A stretch of 64,000 nt of DNA from Deefgea piscis (GTDB lineage: Bacteria; Pseudomonadota; Gammaproteobacteria; Burkholderiales; Chitinibacteraceae), in contig NZ_CP054143.1 in assembly GCF_013284055.1 (NCBI RefSeq), forward strand, positions 496,001-560,000, read 5' to 3'. Shown here in pieces: positions 26,991-37,202 of the stretch. The position numbers and the translations under genes are program-made. The notes beneath the pieces were generated by a model. That model was not told where the DNA came from and made no database searches. It saw only the letters and a program-made list of their open reading frames with translations. Position 1 is the first letter of the stretch. Every line of letters begins with the position of its first letter.

Positions 26991-29900
26991 TTAACCGAGG
27001 AAAACGCGCGCGTTGCGGAACATCCGCAACCATGCGCCATCTTCTGACCAGTCTTCCGGATGCCACGAGTTTTGCACCGTGCGGAATACGCGCTCTGGAT
27101 GCGGCATCATAATGCTAAAGCGGCCATCTGGCGTTGTTACACCGGCAATGCCGTCGGGCGAGCCATTTGGATTCATCGGGTAAGTTTGCGTTGCCTTGCC
27201 GTGGCTATCTACATAACGCATCGCCACCAAGGCCTTGGCCTTGTCGCCTTGCTGACTAAAGTTAGCAAAACCTTCACCGTGGCTCACCACCACTGGCATT
27301 TGGCTGCCTTCCATACCGGCAAAGAACAGCGATGGTGATTTCATCACCTCAGCCATCACAAAGCGCGCTTCAAACTGCTCACTTTGATTGCGGGTAAATT
27401 TCGGCCAGTGCTCAGCGCCTGGAATAATGCCCGACAAATTGGCCATCATTTGGCAACCGTTACACACGCCCAAACCGAAGGTATCAGCGCGATTAAAGAA
27501 CGCTTCGAATTGCTCACGCGCAGCGCCGTTAAACAGAATCGATTTCGCCCAACCTTCACCGGCACCGAGTACGTCGCCGTAAGAGAAACCACCGCAAGCC
27601 GCCAAACCATTAAAGTCAGCCAATTGCACACGGCCAGCAATCACGTCGCTCATATGCACGTCAACCGCTGCGAAACCCGCACGGGTAAACGCCGCGCCCA
27701 TTTCCACATGACCATTCACACCTTGCTCACGTAATACCGCAACACGTGGCTTCGCATTCTGTCCGCCTTTGTTGATGTACGGCGCAGCAACGTCTTCCGC
27801 CGGATTAAAACTTAATTTAGCAAACAAGCCTTTATCGGCTTTATCACCAATGCGCGCGTATTCAGCGTCGGCGCATTCTGGATTGTCGCGCAGACGTTGG
27901 ATTTGCCAGCTAGTGTGGCTCCAAGCGCGCTGCAGATTAACGCGTGTTTCATCCAGCAACAAACGATTACGTTTTTTGATTTTAAGCTTGTCGTCATGGT
28001 TGGTCGAACCAATCACGTGCAACTCACCTGCCAAACCGGCATTCATAAACGCCGCAATCACCGCTGCGGTATCGGAGCGACGCACTTGCATCACTGCGCC
28101 AAGTTCTTCGTTGAACAACACGCCCATCACACGGCCGTTTTCAGCGCGCTCGATGTCGTCCGACGAAATTTCATCTTGTTGACGCTGACGCAAACGACGC
28201 TCGATACAGAGTTCGTCGATTTCCAGTGTCACGCCACAATGGCTAGCAAACATCATTTCTGACACGGCAGAGATCAAGCCACCGTCAGAACGGTCGTGAT
28301 AAGCCAACAACTTACCATCGGCGTTCAATTGCTGCACCGTTGCAAAGAAAGATTTCAGGTGATCCACACTCACCACATCAGGGGCAAAATTCCCCACTTG
28401 GCTATACACCTGCGCCAAGGCCGAGCCGCCTAAACGGCACTTGCCAGTGCCCAAATCAATCAGCAATAAATCAGACTCAACGTCTTTGAGTACCGGCGTC
28501 AACGTTTTGCTCACGTCGGTAACGGGTGCAAAACCCGAAATCACCAATGACAGCGGCGCAGTCACCGCTTTCGCCTCGCCATCATTCCACAGCGTTTTCA
28601 TCGACAACGAGTCTTTACCAACGGGAATCGACACGCCCAATTGACGGCACAATTCCAAACCAACGGCAGCGACGGTATCGTATAAATTAGCGTCTTCACC
28701 CGGATGCCCAGCTGGCGCCATCCAGTTAGCTGACAATTTAACGTCAGACAATTTAGCAATTGGCGCTGCAGCAATATTGGTTAACGCTTCACCGACGGCC
28801 ATGCGGCCAGATGCGGGGCCAGAAATCAAAGCAAGGGGGGTACGTTCACCCATCGCCATGGCTTCGCCGCGTAGCGTGTTATACCCCATCGTAGTGACCG
28901 CAACGTCCGCCACCGGCACTTGCCACGGGCCAACCATTTGATCGCGCGCGGTATAACCACCCACAGTACGGTCGCCGATATTAATCAAGAACGATTTGTC
29001 GGCCACGGATGGCAAAGCCAAAACACGGTAGAGCGATTCTTTTAAGTCCAGCGCCGCTGAATCAAAAGTTTGCAATTCTGGCGCAATCCGCGTGACATCC
29101 CGCGTCATTTTTGGTGGTTTGCCAAGCAAAACATCCATTGGCATATCGACGGGTTTATTGTCGAAATACGGATCTTCTACTGTCAGCTGACGCTCGTCGG
29201 TAGTGCGACCAATCACCGCAAACGGGCAACGTTCGCGCTCGCAAATCGCTTCAAAGGTCAGCAAGTCATTTGGATGAATGCCGAGCACGTAGCGCTCTTG
29301 TGATTCATTGCTCCAAATTTCTTTCGGCGCCATGCCACGCTCTTCGATATTCACTTTACGTAAATTGAAGACCGCGCCCATGCCGGCATCGTTCACCAAT
29401 TCTGGGAAGGCATTCGAAATCCCACCGGCACCGACGTCATGAATCGACTGAATTGGATTTTTGCTACCCATTTGCCAGCAGCGATCAATCACTTCTTGGC
29501 AACGACGTTCCATTTCTGGATTTCCACGCTGCACCGAATCAAAATCCAAATCCGCCGCGTTTGAGCCGGTTTCCATCGATGAAGCAGCGCTACCGCCCAT
29601 ACCGATCAACATGCCCGGGCCGCCAAGTTGAATCAGCAAGGAGCCATCAGGCAAATCATTTTTCTTCACGTGCAAGGCGCTGATATTGCCCAAACCACCG
29701 GCAATCATAATCGGCTTGTGATAACCACGGCGCTCGCCGTTGAAATCAAGTTCAAAGGTACGGAAATAACCCGCGAGATTTGGGCGACCAAATTCATTAT
29801 TAAACGCTGCCGCACCAATTGGGCCTTCGATCATAATATCGAGCGCGCTGGCGATGCGATCAGGTTTGCCGTACGGCGTTTCCCACGGCTGAACATGACC

Positions 29901-30956
29901 GGGTAAATTCAAATTTGAAACCGTAAAGCCACACAGACCGGCTTTCGGTTTTGAGCCACGACCAGTTGCGCCCTCATCCCGAATTTCACCGCCCGAACCA
30001 GTGGCTGCGCCCGGGAATGGCGAGATCGCGGTTGGATGGTTGTGGGTTTCCACTTTCATCAAAATATGGGTTTCTTCCTGAGTAAATGCATACTCAGCGC
30101 TGCCATTTTCTGACATGGCCGCAGGGAAGAAACGTTCAGTTAACGCGCCTTCAATCACCGATGAATTATCCGAATACGCCACCACAGTGCCTTCCGGCGC
30201 GGCTTTATGCGTTTCGCGAATCATGCCAAACAAGCTGTAGTCTTGCGCTTGGCCATCGATAATGAAATTTGCGTTAAAGATTTTATGTCGGCAATGTTCC
30301 GAGTTCGCTTGCGCAAACATGGTTAATTCCACATCGCTTGGATTACGGCCTAGCTTGGTGAAGTTTTCCACCAAGTAATCAATCTCGTCATCCGACAAAG
30401 CCAAGCCATACTCGCCATTGGCTTTTTCCAGTGCCGCTTTACCGCCGTTTAATACATCAACGGTTTCGAGTGGTTTTGGCTCAAAGTGACGGAATAATTC
30501 ATTGCCCGCCGCCAAGCCATCAAACACTTGCTCGGTCATTCGGTCGTGAATCAACGGCAGTAGGATGTTTTTTTCTGCGCTCGACAAAGCTGAACCATCG
30601 GCTTTGCTGGCATACACCGCAATACCTCGTTCAATTCTTGCCACCTTGCCGGCCAAAGCGCAATGCAAGGCAATATCCGTCGCCTTAGAAGACCATGGTG
30701 AAATCGTGCCCAAACGTGGCAAGACCAAAATCGGCGTACCTTGCGCCAAATCGACTTGAGCTGGTTCTCCATAGCTCAAAATTCGCGCCAAAATTGCGGT
30801 ATCGGCCTCACTCAAATCCTGAGTTTGCTCAATGAAGTGCCAGAATTCGGCGTACAAATTAACAGCAACGCCTTGCGCAGCAAGTGCCGATGATAATTTT
30901 TCAATCCGGAACGGTGAAAGCGCGGTACCGCCGCGTAGTTGGAGCACATTGGCCAT
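26991..30956 (-). CDS. purL: Phosphoribosylformylglycinamidine synthase PurL (large, fused form)
   Basis: A 1321-residue enzyme catalysing the ATP- and glutamine-dependent conversion of FGAR to FGAM in purine synthesis. The long form contains an N-terminal PurS-like domain, a linker domain, two AIRS-like halves (for example [23 protein letters not shown] shortened here to its core [13 protein letters not shown]) and a C-terminal class I glutamine amidotransferase. The amidotransferase nucleophile is the Cys of GVCNGCQMM, with the His/Glu pair in MPHPERVFR. Length is typical for gamma- and betaproteobacteria. It stands alone with its own terminator. Confidence 0.97.
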   Translation of the reverse strand: MANVLQLRGGTALSPFRIEKLSSALAAQGVAVNLYAEFWHFIEQTQDLSEADTAILARILSYGEPAQVDLAQGTPILVLPRLGTISPWSSKATDIALHCALAGKVARIERGIAVYASKADGSALSSAEKNILLPLIHDRMTEQVFDGLAAGNELFRHFEPKPLETVDVLNGGKAALEKANGEYGLALSDDEIDYLVENFTKLGRNPSDVELTMFAQANSEHCRHKIFNANFIIDGQAQDYSLFGMIRETHKAAPEGTVVAYSDNSSVIEGALTERFFPAAMSENGSAEYAFTQEETHILMKVETHNHPTAISPFPGAATGSGGEIRDEGATGRGSKPKAGLCGFTVSNLNLPGHVQPWETPYGKPDRIASALDIMIEGPIGAAAFNNEFGRPNLAGYFRTFELDFNGERRGYHKPIMIAGGLGNISALHVKKNDLPDGSLLIQLGGPGMLIGMGGSAASSMETGSNAADLDFDSVQRGNPEMERRCQEVIDRCWQMGSKNPIQSIHDVGAGGISNAFPELVNDAGMGAVFNLRKVNIEERGMAPKEIWSNESQERYVLGIHPNDLLTFEAICERERCPFAVIGRTTDERQLTVEDPYFDNKPVDMPMDVLLGKPPKMTRDVTRIAPELQTFDSAALDLKESLYRVLALPSVADKSFLINIGDRTVGGYTARDQMVGPWQVPVADVAVTTMGYNTLRGEAMAMGERTPLALISGPASGRMAVGEALTNIAAAPIAKLSDVKLSANWMAPAGHPGEDANLYDTVAAVGLELCRQLGVSIPVGKDSLSMKTLWNDGEAKAVTAPLSLVISGFAPVTDVSKTLTPVLKDVESDLLLIDLGTGKCRLGGSALAQVYSQVGNFAPDVVSVDHLKSFFATVQQLNADGKLLAYHDRSDGGLISAVSEMMFASHCGVTLEIDELCIERRLRQRQQDEISSDDIERAENGRVMGVLFNEELGAVMQVRRSDTAAVIAAFMNAGLAGELHVIGSTNHDDKLKIKKRNRLLLDETRVNLQRAWSHTSWQIQRLRDNPECADAEYARIGDKADKGLFAKLSFNPAEDVAAPYINKGGQNAKPRVAVLREQGVNGHVEMGAAFTRAGFAAVDVHMSDVIAGRVQLADFNGLAACGGFSYGDVLGAGEGWAKSILFNGAAREQFEAFFNRADTFGLGVCNGCQMMANLSGIIPGAEHWPKFTRNQSEQFEARFVMAEVMKSPSLFFAGMEGSQMPVVVSHGEGFANFSQQGDKAKALVAMRYVDSHGKATQTYPMNPNGSPDGIAGVTTPDGRFSIMMPHPERVFRTVQNSWHPEDWSEDGAWLRMFRNARVFLG

Positions 30957-31172
30957 GTTTGAAATTAACCCAGAAATGTGGCAAAAAGTACGTAATTATA
31001 CCGAAAAATCACCCTCTTTAGGAGAAAGAAAGCAAGGAATTCCCAGCCAATACCCCAGATTGCATTCACCTACGCGCAATCGGACTGACCGCACCCATGC
31101 AATAGCACTAAGCCTGCGGTATTTATTTGACATTTTTCAAGCTAAGAACCCGCGATGAACGCCAGTAATCAC

Positions 31173-32033
31173 TTAACCAAGGGGATGGTTGTTAATTTTG
31201 GCCTGACGGCGATAAGCACGCGGACTCAGCCCCAACCGAGCACTAAACTGCTGATAAAAATGACTTAAACACGGATAACCACTTTGATTGGCAACCCAAT
31301 CAATACCGCGATCGGTGGTGAGCAATAAATGACTGGCATGGGCGATGCGTAATCGCATCAGCTCTTGGCTAAAACTCGATTTCATTTGCTGCAAAAATAA
31401 GCGCTTGAGCGTCGTCACACTGCATGCGGCGACTTCAGCCAATTCACCCAAAGTGACCGGTTGCAGATAATGGCTTTGTAAATGCGTCATGGCTTTAATT
31501 AAACGGCGATCGGGCTCCAATTGCGCGACTTCGCAATCAATAAAGCGCGCAGCGCGGTCTTTTTCTAATTCAGACAAAATATCCAGCACCGCAATCAAGC
31601 GCTTGACGCCCGTTAATTCATGTAAGCGCGCCAAACGCGGTGCCAGCAACTGGGTAAATGCCGGACTAAACACCACCCCTTGCCGAATCTGCGCCAGCCA
31701 TTGGCACAGATGGCGTAATTCTGGCATGCCGTGCTCAGTCAATGCCACCAGCCAATCAAGCCGAAACAGCACCACTTGTAATTCCAGCGCGGCGCCATCG
31801 CTGCGTGCCGGCGCTTGCCAACTATGCGGTTGATTGGGCGCGACCAAGGCCAAATCACATTCAGTGATACTTTCAATGTCATGACCAATATGGCGCTGCC
31901 CGCCTGCGCCTAGCGTTAAAGTCAGCTCATACTCGGGATGAAAGTGATAATTAAACGGAATATGCTCGGCCACATGATGATTTAAGCGCCATGCATGGCC
32001 TTGCGAATTTCCAATCCATTCTCTAATGAGCAT
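31173..32033 (-). CDS. AraC-family transcriptional regulator
   Basis: A 286-residue regulator. An N-terminal cupin-like sensor domain (NYHFHPEYELTLTLGAGGQRHIG) is followed by a C-terminal AraC DNA-binding domain with two helix-turn-helix units (VTLGELAEVAACSVTTLKRLF and GIDWVANQSGYPCLSHFYQQF). The ATG at 32033 follows GAGGTG; a longer frame upstream is rejected. It is divergently arranged from the GH20 gene (210 bases apart), so it probably controls that gene in response to a chitin-derived sugar; the sugar is an inference. Confidence 0.9.
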   Translation of the reverse strand: MLIREWIGNSQGHAWRLNHHVAEHIPFNYHFHPEYELTLTLGAGGQRHIGHDIESITECDLALVAPNQPHSWQAPARSDGAALELQVVLFRLDWLVALTEHGMPELRHLCQWLAQIRQGVVFSPAFTQLLAPRLARLHELTGVKRLIAVLDILSELEKDRAARFIDCEVAQLEPDRRLIKAMTHLQSHYLQPVTLGELAEVAACSVTTLKRLFLQQMKSSFSQELMRLRIAHASHLLLTTDRGIDWVANQSGYPCLSHFYQQFSARLGLSPRAYRRQAKINNHPLG

Positions 32034-32242
32034 CGTCACCTCTCGTTTGAGCCAATCATATACTTTATTGAGCTGATAGCAGATAAAATCGGCGATAGTC
32101 GCGGTATAACTGCACTCATCGGACGTTGTCGCATCATCTGAACGACAGCGCACCGGCAATGCTCGCATTGTGCTGGTGGCGCTTTTACACTGTCGCATGG
32201 GCAAAAGACCCACTTCAACCAAGCAAAGGGAGAGTTAAAATA

Positions 32243-34789
32243 ATGAGCAATCCAGCTGGCGCACACCTCAAACTGATATGGGCCAATCATACCAATGCCC
32301 ATAACGGCGATAATTTCCTTGCCGAGCTTCGCCTCGTCAATCTCTCTGATCAAATCTTGCCGTCATCGGGCTGGGCTTTGTATTTTAATACTTGCCGCAA
32401 AATCAAACCCGAAACCGTTAGCGGTGACGTTGAAGTCACGCATGTAAACGGCGATTTTTGGCGACTCGCACCGAAGGCCGGTTTTGCTGCGGTAGCCCCA
32501 GGCGAGGCACGCACCTTTGCCTATGAAGGCCTGTATTGGGTCATTGCCGAGACCGATGCACCACTGGGTTTTTATATTGTGTATAACGACGGCCAAGAGA
32601 ACGCTTACCACGAGACGATTGGTGATCCTGAAATTGTGCCGTTTGTGACCGAGCAGCAACGCCATCGCAAAGCCGATGATTTAGTGCCGCTGAGCACCCC
32701 TGCACTGACGTTTGAACACAATAAAGATTTGCACCTACTGCCAATCGAGCAAGTCGGTAAAATCACCCCAAGCCCATTGTCGAGCGAATGGCTCAATGGT
32801 GAATTTAGTATTAATAAAGACACTTTGATTGTTCACAGCAGCCAATTGGCCACCGAAGCGCGCTTTTTGCGCGCGGCGATTCATGATGTGAGCCGCGTGT
32901 ATTTACAGCAAGCCGCTATTCGTCCAACAGGCAGCCAAGCGATTGTGTTGCAAATCGGCGCGGTCACAGTCAGTGACACATTGGCGCCCAACGAAGCATA
33001 TTCGTTACAGATTAACGCCAACGAAATCATCATTACCGGCGCGAGCGCACACGGCGTGTTTAATGCCTTGCAAAGCCTGCGTCAGCTCTTACCGGTAGCT
33101 GCCTTCCTCAATCCGCAAGCAGTACTTAATGTACCTTGTTGCCGAATCATTGACGCACCGCGCTTTGCGTATCGCGGCATGCATTTAGACGTTGGCCGTA
33201 ATTTCAGCAGCAAAGACAGTGTCTTGCGCCTACTGGACTGCATGGCGCTGTATAAACTGAATCAATTTCATTTCCATATCACTGACGATGAAGGCTGGCG
33301 CCTAGAAATCCCTAGCCTGCCAGAACTCACCGAAATCGGCAGCCAACGCGGCTTTACCCAAACTGAAACCGATCATTTAGTGCCGTGCTTTGGCTCTGGC
33401 GGTGATGTGAGCAATCCAGCCGGCAGTGGTTTTTATAGCCGCGCCGACTTTATCGAAATCTTGCAATTTGCCACCGCGCGCCACATCGAAGTCGTGCCAG
33501 AAATCGACGTACCCGGCCATGCCCGTGCGGCAATTAAAGCAATGAACTTGCGCTACCATCGCTTGATGGCGCAAGGACAAACCGACGCCGCCAAACAATA
33601 TTTGCTGTGCGACTTTGACGATGCATCCGACTATGAATCAGTGCAGTTGTGGCACGACAATGTCATCTGCATCGCCCAAGAGTCTTGCTACAACTTTATC
33701 GAAACAGTACTGCACGATTTACAAGCGATGTACCTTGAAGCTGGCGCGCCGCTAACCACGATGCACACCGGTGGTGATGAAGTACCGCACGGTGCCTGGG
33801 AAAAATCACCGGTTTGCCAAGCCTTTATGCAAGCGCAAGGCATGACGCAAATCGTTCAACTGCAAAATTACTTCCTCGCCCGTTACCGTGATTTATTGAA
33901 AAAATATGGCTTGGTGTTTGGTGGCTGGGAAGAAATCGCCTTAGTCAAAAAAGAAGTCAATGGCGAGCACACGCATGGGCCAAATCCAGAGTTTGTGAAT
34001 GCCAACTTCCGCCCTTACGTATGGAACAACGTTTGGGGCTGGGGCCAAGAAGACTTTGCCTATCAATTGGCCAATGCCGGTTATAAAACCGTGTTATCCA
34101 ATGTGACCAATTTGTACTTTGACTTGGCCTATTGCAAAGACCCTGCCGAGCCTGGCTACTACTGGGGTGGCTTTATCGAAACCCGTGGCGCATTTGAATT
34201 TTGCCCCTTGGATATTTTCACCACCGCCACCGTCGATTTAATGGGCCACCCGCTCGATCAAGAAAAAATCGCCAGCAAAGTACGGTTAACGCCAACTGGG
34301 GTGAACAATATCATCGGGATTCAAGGCCAGCTGTGGGCTGAAAACATCCGTGATGCCGCCCGTTTGGAATATCTCGCCATGCCACGCATGATGGCTTTAG
34401 CCGAGCGCGCTTGGGCGCGTGATCCAAAATGGACTTTGATCGCCGATGCAGACCAGCGCCAAGCCAAAATGGATGCGGATTGGAATGAATTTGCCAATCG
34501 TCTTGGCCAACGTGAACTAGCGCGCTTAGATGGATTTTTAGGCGGCTACGGCTACCGCATCCCATTGCCGGGGGCCAAAGTGGAAAACGGCCAATTACTC
34601 GCCAATGTTTCAGCACCGGGTTTAACCATTCGCTACACCGTTGATGGCAGTGAACCCACCGCACAATCAGCGCCCTACACCGGCGCGCTCGATTACGCGG
34701 CGCTCAGCCAAGCCGCTGGATTTACGGGCGTGAAGCTGGCTACCTTTAGCAGCACCAATCGCAAGAGCGCCACGGTTGTAGTCAACTAA
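32243..34789 (+). CDS. Beta-N-acetylhexosaminidase (GH20), cytoplasmic type
   Basis: An 848-residue chitobiase-like enzyme releasing GlcNAc from chitooligosaccharides. Domains in order: N-terminal CHB_HEX carbohydrate-binding-like domain (about 5-160), GH20b (about 180-305), TIM barrel (about 310-770) and C-terminal CHB_HEX_C (about 775-848, GLTIRYTVDGSEPT). The catalytic pair is D512-E513 in HTGGDEVPHGAWE; RGMHLDVGRNF and HFHITDDEGWRLEIPSLPEL are further family motifs. There is no signal peptide or lipobox, so it probably works in the cytoplasm on imported chitobiose. The ATG follows GGGAGAG. A terminator follows. Confidence 0.95.
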   Translation: MSNPAGAHLKLIWANHTNAHNGDNFLAELRLVNLSDQILPSSGWALYFNTCRKIKPETVSGDVEVTHVNGDFWRLAPKAGFAAVAPGEARTFAYEGLYWVIAETDAPLGFYIVYNDGQENAYHETIGDPEIVPFVTEQQRHRKADDLVPLSTPALTFEHNKDLHLLPIEQVGKITPSPLSSEWLNGEFSINKDTLIVHSSQLATEARFLRAAIHDVSRVYLQQAAIRPTGSQAIVLQIGAVTVSDTLAPNEAYSLQINANEIIITGASAHGVFNALQSLRQLLPVAAFLNPQAVLNVPCCRIIDAPRFAYRGMHLDVGRNFSSKDSVLRLLDCMALYKLNQFHFHITDDEGWRLEIPSLPELTEIGSQRGFTQTETDHLVPCFGSGGDVSNPAGSGFYSRADFIEILQFATARHIEVVPEIDVPGHARAAIKAMNLRYHRLMAQGQTDAAKQYLLCDFDDASDYESVQLWHDNVICIAQESCYNFIETVLHDLQAMYLEAGAPLTTMHTGGDEVPHGAWEKSPVCQAFMQAQGMTQIVQLQNYFLARYRDLLKKYGLVFGGWEEIALVKKEVNGEHTHGPNPEFVNANFRPYVWNNVWGWGQEDFAYQLANAGYKTVLSNVTNLYFDLAYCKDPAEPGYYWGGFIETRGAFEFCPLDIFTTATVDLMGHPLDQEKIASKVRLTPTGVNNIIGIQGQLWAENIRDAARLEYLAMPRMMALAERAWARDPKWTLIADADQRQAKMDADWNEFANRLGQRELARLDGFLGGYGYRIPLPGAKVENGQLLANVSAPGLTIRYTVDGSEPTAQSAPYTGALDYAALSQAAGFTGVKLATFSSTNRKSATVVVN

Positions 34790-34807
34790 ACCAGCAACAA
34801 TCTGCTT

Positions 34808-34835
34808 AAGCCCCGCATAAGGCGGGGCTTTTTTT
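34808..34835 (+). terminator. Rho-independent terminator of the hexosaminidase gene
   Basis: Stem AAGCCCCGC / GCGGGGCTT with a T run, just downstream of the stop codon. Confidence 0.92.
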
Positions 34836-35206
34836 GCTTAAAAATTCAATCATTCCCCGTCGTTTTCTTGCTGTGAACTTGACAGCTGGCCATCAAACTC
34901 TTGTTCAAAGGCGACGAATAGCTCGCCGATATCAGTTAAAAAATACCTATGTATATCAATACAGGCTTTTTATTACATGATTCACAGCAATATACCCATG
35001 AACTTAACTGAGTTAAGTGTTCCTAATACGTGCCCCACTTGCCTCTTTATTCACTGCCACCGCTCTATTTCACGCTTTGCTTCACGCATTCAGGCTAATG
35101 GCACGACGCCTCAATATTGTTAACCCCAAGGCCACGCAACAATCTGCCAAAACACTATCCAACGCATCTATACAAAAATGTCCCGACCGTAACCTCGAAT
35201 AAGCAT

Positions 35207-35231
35207 AAAAAAACCCCATCAATCGATGGGG
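35207..35231 (-). terminator. Terminator of the unknown gene at 35259-35756
   Basis: On the minus strand: CCCCATC / GATGGGG with a 4-base loop and a run of seven T, 28 bases after the stop. Confidence 0.88.
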
Positions 35232-35258
35232 CTTGGTCATTCAAACGGCTAAGTCAAT

Positions 35259-35756
35259 TTATTGAGTAATAAACAATTCAATTTCAACATTTTCTGCCGA
35301 ATATTGAATTTGCGCCAACAATACCGCATCAACAAAATTAGCAAAACGACGCAATACAATCGAATTAGCTAAGGCTGGGCCCATTTCAGAGCGAAACTCA
35401 CCCACATATTGCAAAGCGCCAACGTGATTGCTTTCAAGCTCATCTTCATTATCACTAATAATGCTCTTAATTTTTTTGCGAATTTCTTTTACTTCTTTAA
35501 ATAAGTCGCTTGAAATTTCGCACAATTGAGCAAATTGAATCGCAATATCAATCTTGCTGCCCGGTACTAAAAATCGGCTTAATGTACGTGATGACTTTTG
35601 CAATAATTCTAACTCCAAATCATCCACATACAAATCCATAGGGAAATGATCTTCCACCGCCTTTAGCGCCTGACGAATTCCTTCATTCGACTTTAATGCT
35701 TCAGGTAAACGATTACTTGCACGGGCACCGACTTTATAACGACCTTTATTGCTCAT
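35259..35756 (-). CDS. Hypothetical protein, unrecognised
   Basis: A 165-residue soluble protein I do not recognise. No signal peptide, membrane helix or metal-binding motif is visible. The sequence is mainly helical and charged (LFKEVKEIRKKIKSIISDNEDELES), with a basic N-terminus (MSNKGRYKVGARASNRLP). A good ribosome site (AGGAGC) precedes the ATG and a terminator follows, so it is probably a real, single-gene unit. It stands between GH20 and tRNA-Leu(GAG). Confidence 0.75.
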   Translation of the reverse strand: MSNKGRYKVGARASNRLPEALKSNEGIRQALKAVEDHFPMDLYVDDLELELLQKSSRTLSRFLVPGSKIDIAIQFAQLCEISSDLFKEVKEIRKKIKSIISDNEDELESNHVGALQYVGEFRSEMGPALANSIVLRRFANFVDAVLLAQIQYSAENVEIELFITQ

Positions 35757-35844
35757 TTAATGCTCCTAGCTTTCGATTTACAAAAGAGTGTATCTCAGCA
35801 GTGTGACGCCCCTTTTAATTAGCATCAAGTCTGAAGTAGATCCC

Positions 35845-36021
35845 ATGACAAAAATGCAATCAAACCGCCCACCAGCACCGACGCCCCATCTCAAAGCAAA
35901 CAAAATAAAATCGCTACACGGCAAAGCGGGTCATCTTGCGAGCAAAAATTTTAGCGTGAATTCAAACATTTACTCAATCCACGGTAAAAAATTAGCGCCA
36001 AGGGGTTTACAAACGCCCTAA
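35845..36021 (+). CDS. Possible small basic protein (58 aa)
   Basis: An ATG at 35845 opens 58 codons encoding a basic, serine-rich protein (KIKSLHGKAGHLASKNFSV and IHGKKLAPRGLQTP, with two K/H-rich patches). It is divergent from the unknown 165-residue gene. There is no clear ribosome site, and its end overlaps the tRNA-Leu promoter, so it may be chance. Confidence 0.3.
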   Translation: MTKMQSNRPPAPTPHLKANKIKSLHGKAGHLASKNFSVNSNIYSIHGKKLAPRGLQTP

Positions 36022-36034
36022 GTCTAGCTAGAAT
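36006..36034 (+). promoter_or_regulatory. Sigma-70 promoter of tRNA-Leu(GAG)
   Basis: TTTACA (36006-36011), 17-base spacer, TAGAAT (36029-36034), about 40 bases before the tRNA. Confidence 0.7.
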
Positions 36035-36075
36035 TCGCCACCTCACTGAATTGAGCAATCAGTTCAGTATGTAGT

Positions 36076-36162
36076 GCGCGATTGGTGGAATTGGTAGACA
36101 CGCAGCGTTGAGGTCGCTGTGCCCTTACAGGCGTGCGAGTTCGAGTCTCGTGTTGCGCACCA
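36076..36162 (+). tRNA. tRNA-Leu(GAG)
   Basis: An 87-base class II tRNA: acceptor GCGCGAT/GTTGCGC, anticodon GAG in CGTTGAGGT, long variable arm, T-arm GTTCGAGTCTC and encoded CCA. Confidence 0.96.
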
Positions 36163-36173
36163 CAAAAAACATT

Positions 36174-36207
36174 AACCCCGACAAGCTTAGCTTTGCGGGG
36201 TTTTTTG
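36174..36207 (+). terminator. Terminator of tRNA-Leu(GAG)
   Basis: Stem AACCCCG / CGGGGTT around an inner CAAGC/GCTTTG pairing, followed by a T run. Confidence 0.82.
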
Positions 36208-36614
36208 TTGTCTAGCGCATCAACATATCCCAAGACAGCCAGTACTAAACCTGCCCCCCTCTACATTTTGTCCAATCAGCGTGCGGCTTCGAATAAATAG
36301 CCCAAAAAGCACATTGCGATTGTGAGCTTATTGCAAGCATCCATCTTGAAACCAATGTCCCATCACTTCATCGACACATACCACGCTCCCGCCGGGCGAT
36401 ACCTCAACAACCAAGTAAAGATATTTTTTTCTCTAGTTGCTGCGGTTTTGGCGCTGATTGCGGCGTAATTTACTGTCAAAAAATAGACTGAATATCTATA
36501 CCCAGCGCTGATTCAAGGCAAGAAGGACTTGATGTCATTCTTTTAGCATTTACACCGAGCTTAAACCAAAAAACAGTACTAACATAAGCAAACAGAAAGC
36601 AAACTGGGGCTGAG
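36208..36614. other. Intergenic region before the heme oxygenase gene
   Basis: About 400 bases with no gene. A short stretch at 36415-36468 reads like a secretion signal (KIFFSLVAAVLALIAA) but lacks a start codon and ends in a stop, so it is at best a remnant. Confidence 0.5.
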
Positions 36615-37202
36615 ATGATGATGATTTTAGAACAGCTAAAATTAAAAACTCGTAAACAGCACTCACGCCTGCATCAGCACCCCCTACTCAAAGGGATTAC
36701 CCAGTCTGGGTATTCTTTGGCACGCTATATTCAATTATTAAAAGCTTACTATGAAATCTACTCCGCCATTGAAACGGTACTTTTGCAAAGACAAAGCCAA
36801 TTTAATCTCGATTTTGATTATCAAGCGCGCTATAAGCTGCCATGGTTACAAGCCGATTTAAAGGATCTTGAATCGCCACCCACGATGAGCCACCCCACTC
36901 TCGCTAATGAAACATCGGGCATCATCACCACGCCCGAGCAATGGCTCGGTGCGGCGTATGTGCTTGAGGGCTCAACTTTAGGAGCCCGCGTTATTAGCGC
37001 TTGTTTACAAAAATCACTCCGTATTAGCCCGCAGTTTGCTGGGCATTTTTTTAATGCCTATGGTTTAAATACCTCAAAATACTGGCATGAATACCAAAAT
37101 TTTTTAGCCCGTCATCCGATTGTGGCCACAACAGAAATCACCGCTGCAGCATCACAGACCTTTGGCTTATTTAATAAAGGTCTTGATTTTTATGCCCAAT
37201 AG
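36615..37202 (+). CDS. bphO: Biliverdin-producing heme oxygenase
   Basis: A 195-residue soluble heme oxygenase that opens heme to biliverdin, the chromophore of bacteriophytochromes. The N-terminal L-x-x-x-T-x-x-x-H pattern places the proximal heme ligand at H16 (LKTRKQHSRLH); the later GAAYVLEGSTLGARVI motif covers the distal helix. The first three codons are all ATG; I take the first. The gene overlaps the start of the phytochrome gene by 11 bases, so the two are translated together. Confidence 0.92.
   Translation: MMMILEQLKLKTRKQHSRLHQHPLLKGITQSGYSLARYIQLLKAYYEIYSAIETVLLQRQSQFNLDFDYQARYKLPWLQADLKDLESPPTMSHPTLANETSGIITTPEQWLGAAYVLEGSTLGARVISACLQKSLRISPQFAGHFFNAYGLNTSKYWHEYQNFLARHPIVATTEITAAASQTFGLFNKGLDFYAQ

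Larger units (their letters stand above)
34790..35258. other. Intergenic region with a possible decayed gene end
   Basis: These 469 bases hold two terminators and no intact gene. On the minus strand a stretch (about 34850-34955) reads as a plausible protein tail ending in a stop (see findings). A 61-codon GTG frame at 35017-35202 on the plus strand is hydrophobic but unsupported. Confidence 0.5.

Noticed and set aside
35017-35202. 61-residue hydrophobic frame
   Set aside because: GTG start without ribosome site, no recognisable similarity, lies in AT-rich intergenic DNA.
36415-36468. Signal-peptide-like reading KIFFSLVAAVLALIAA
   Set aside because: No start codon and an immediate stop; at best a remnant of a small exported protein.
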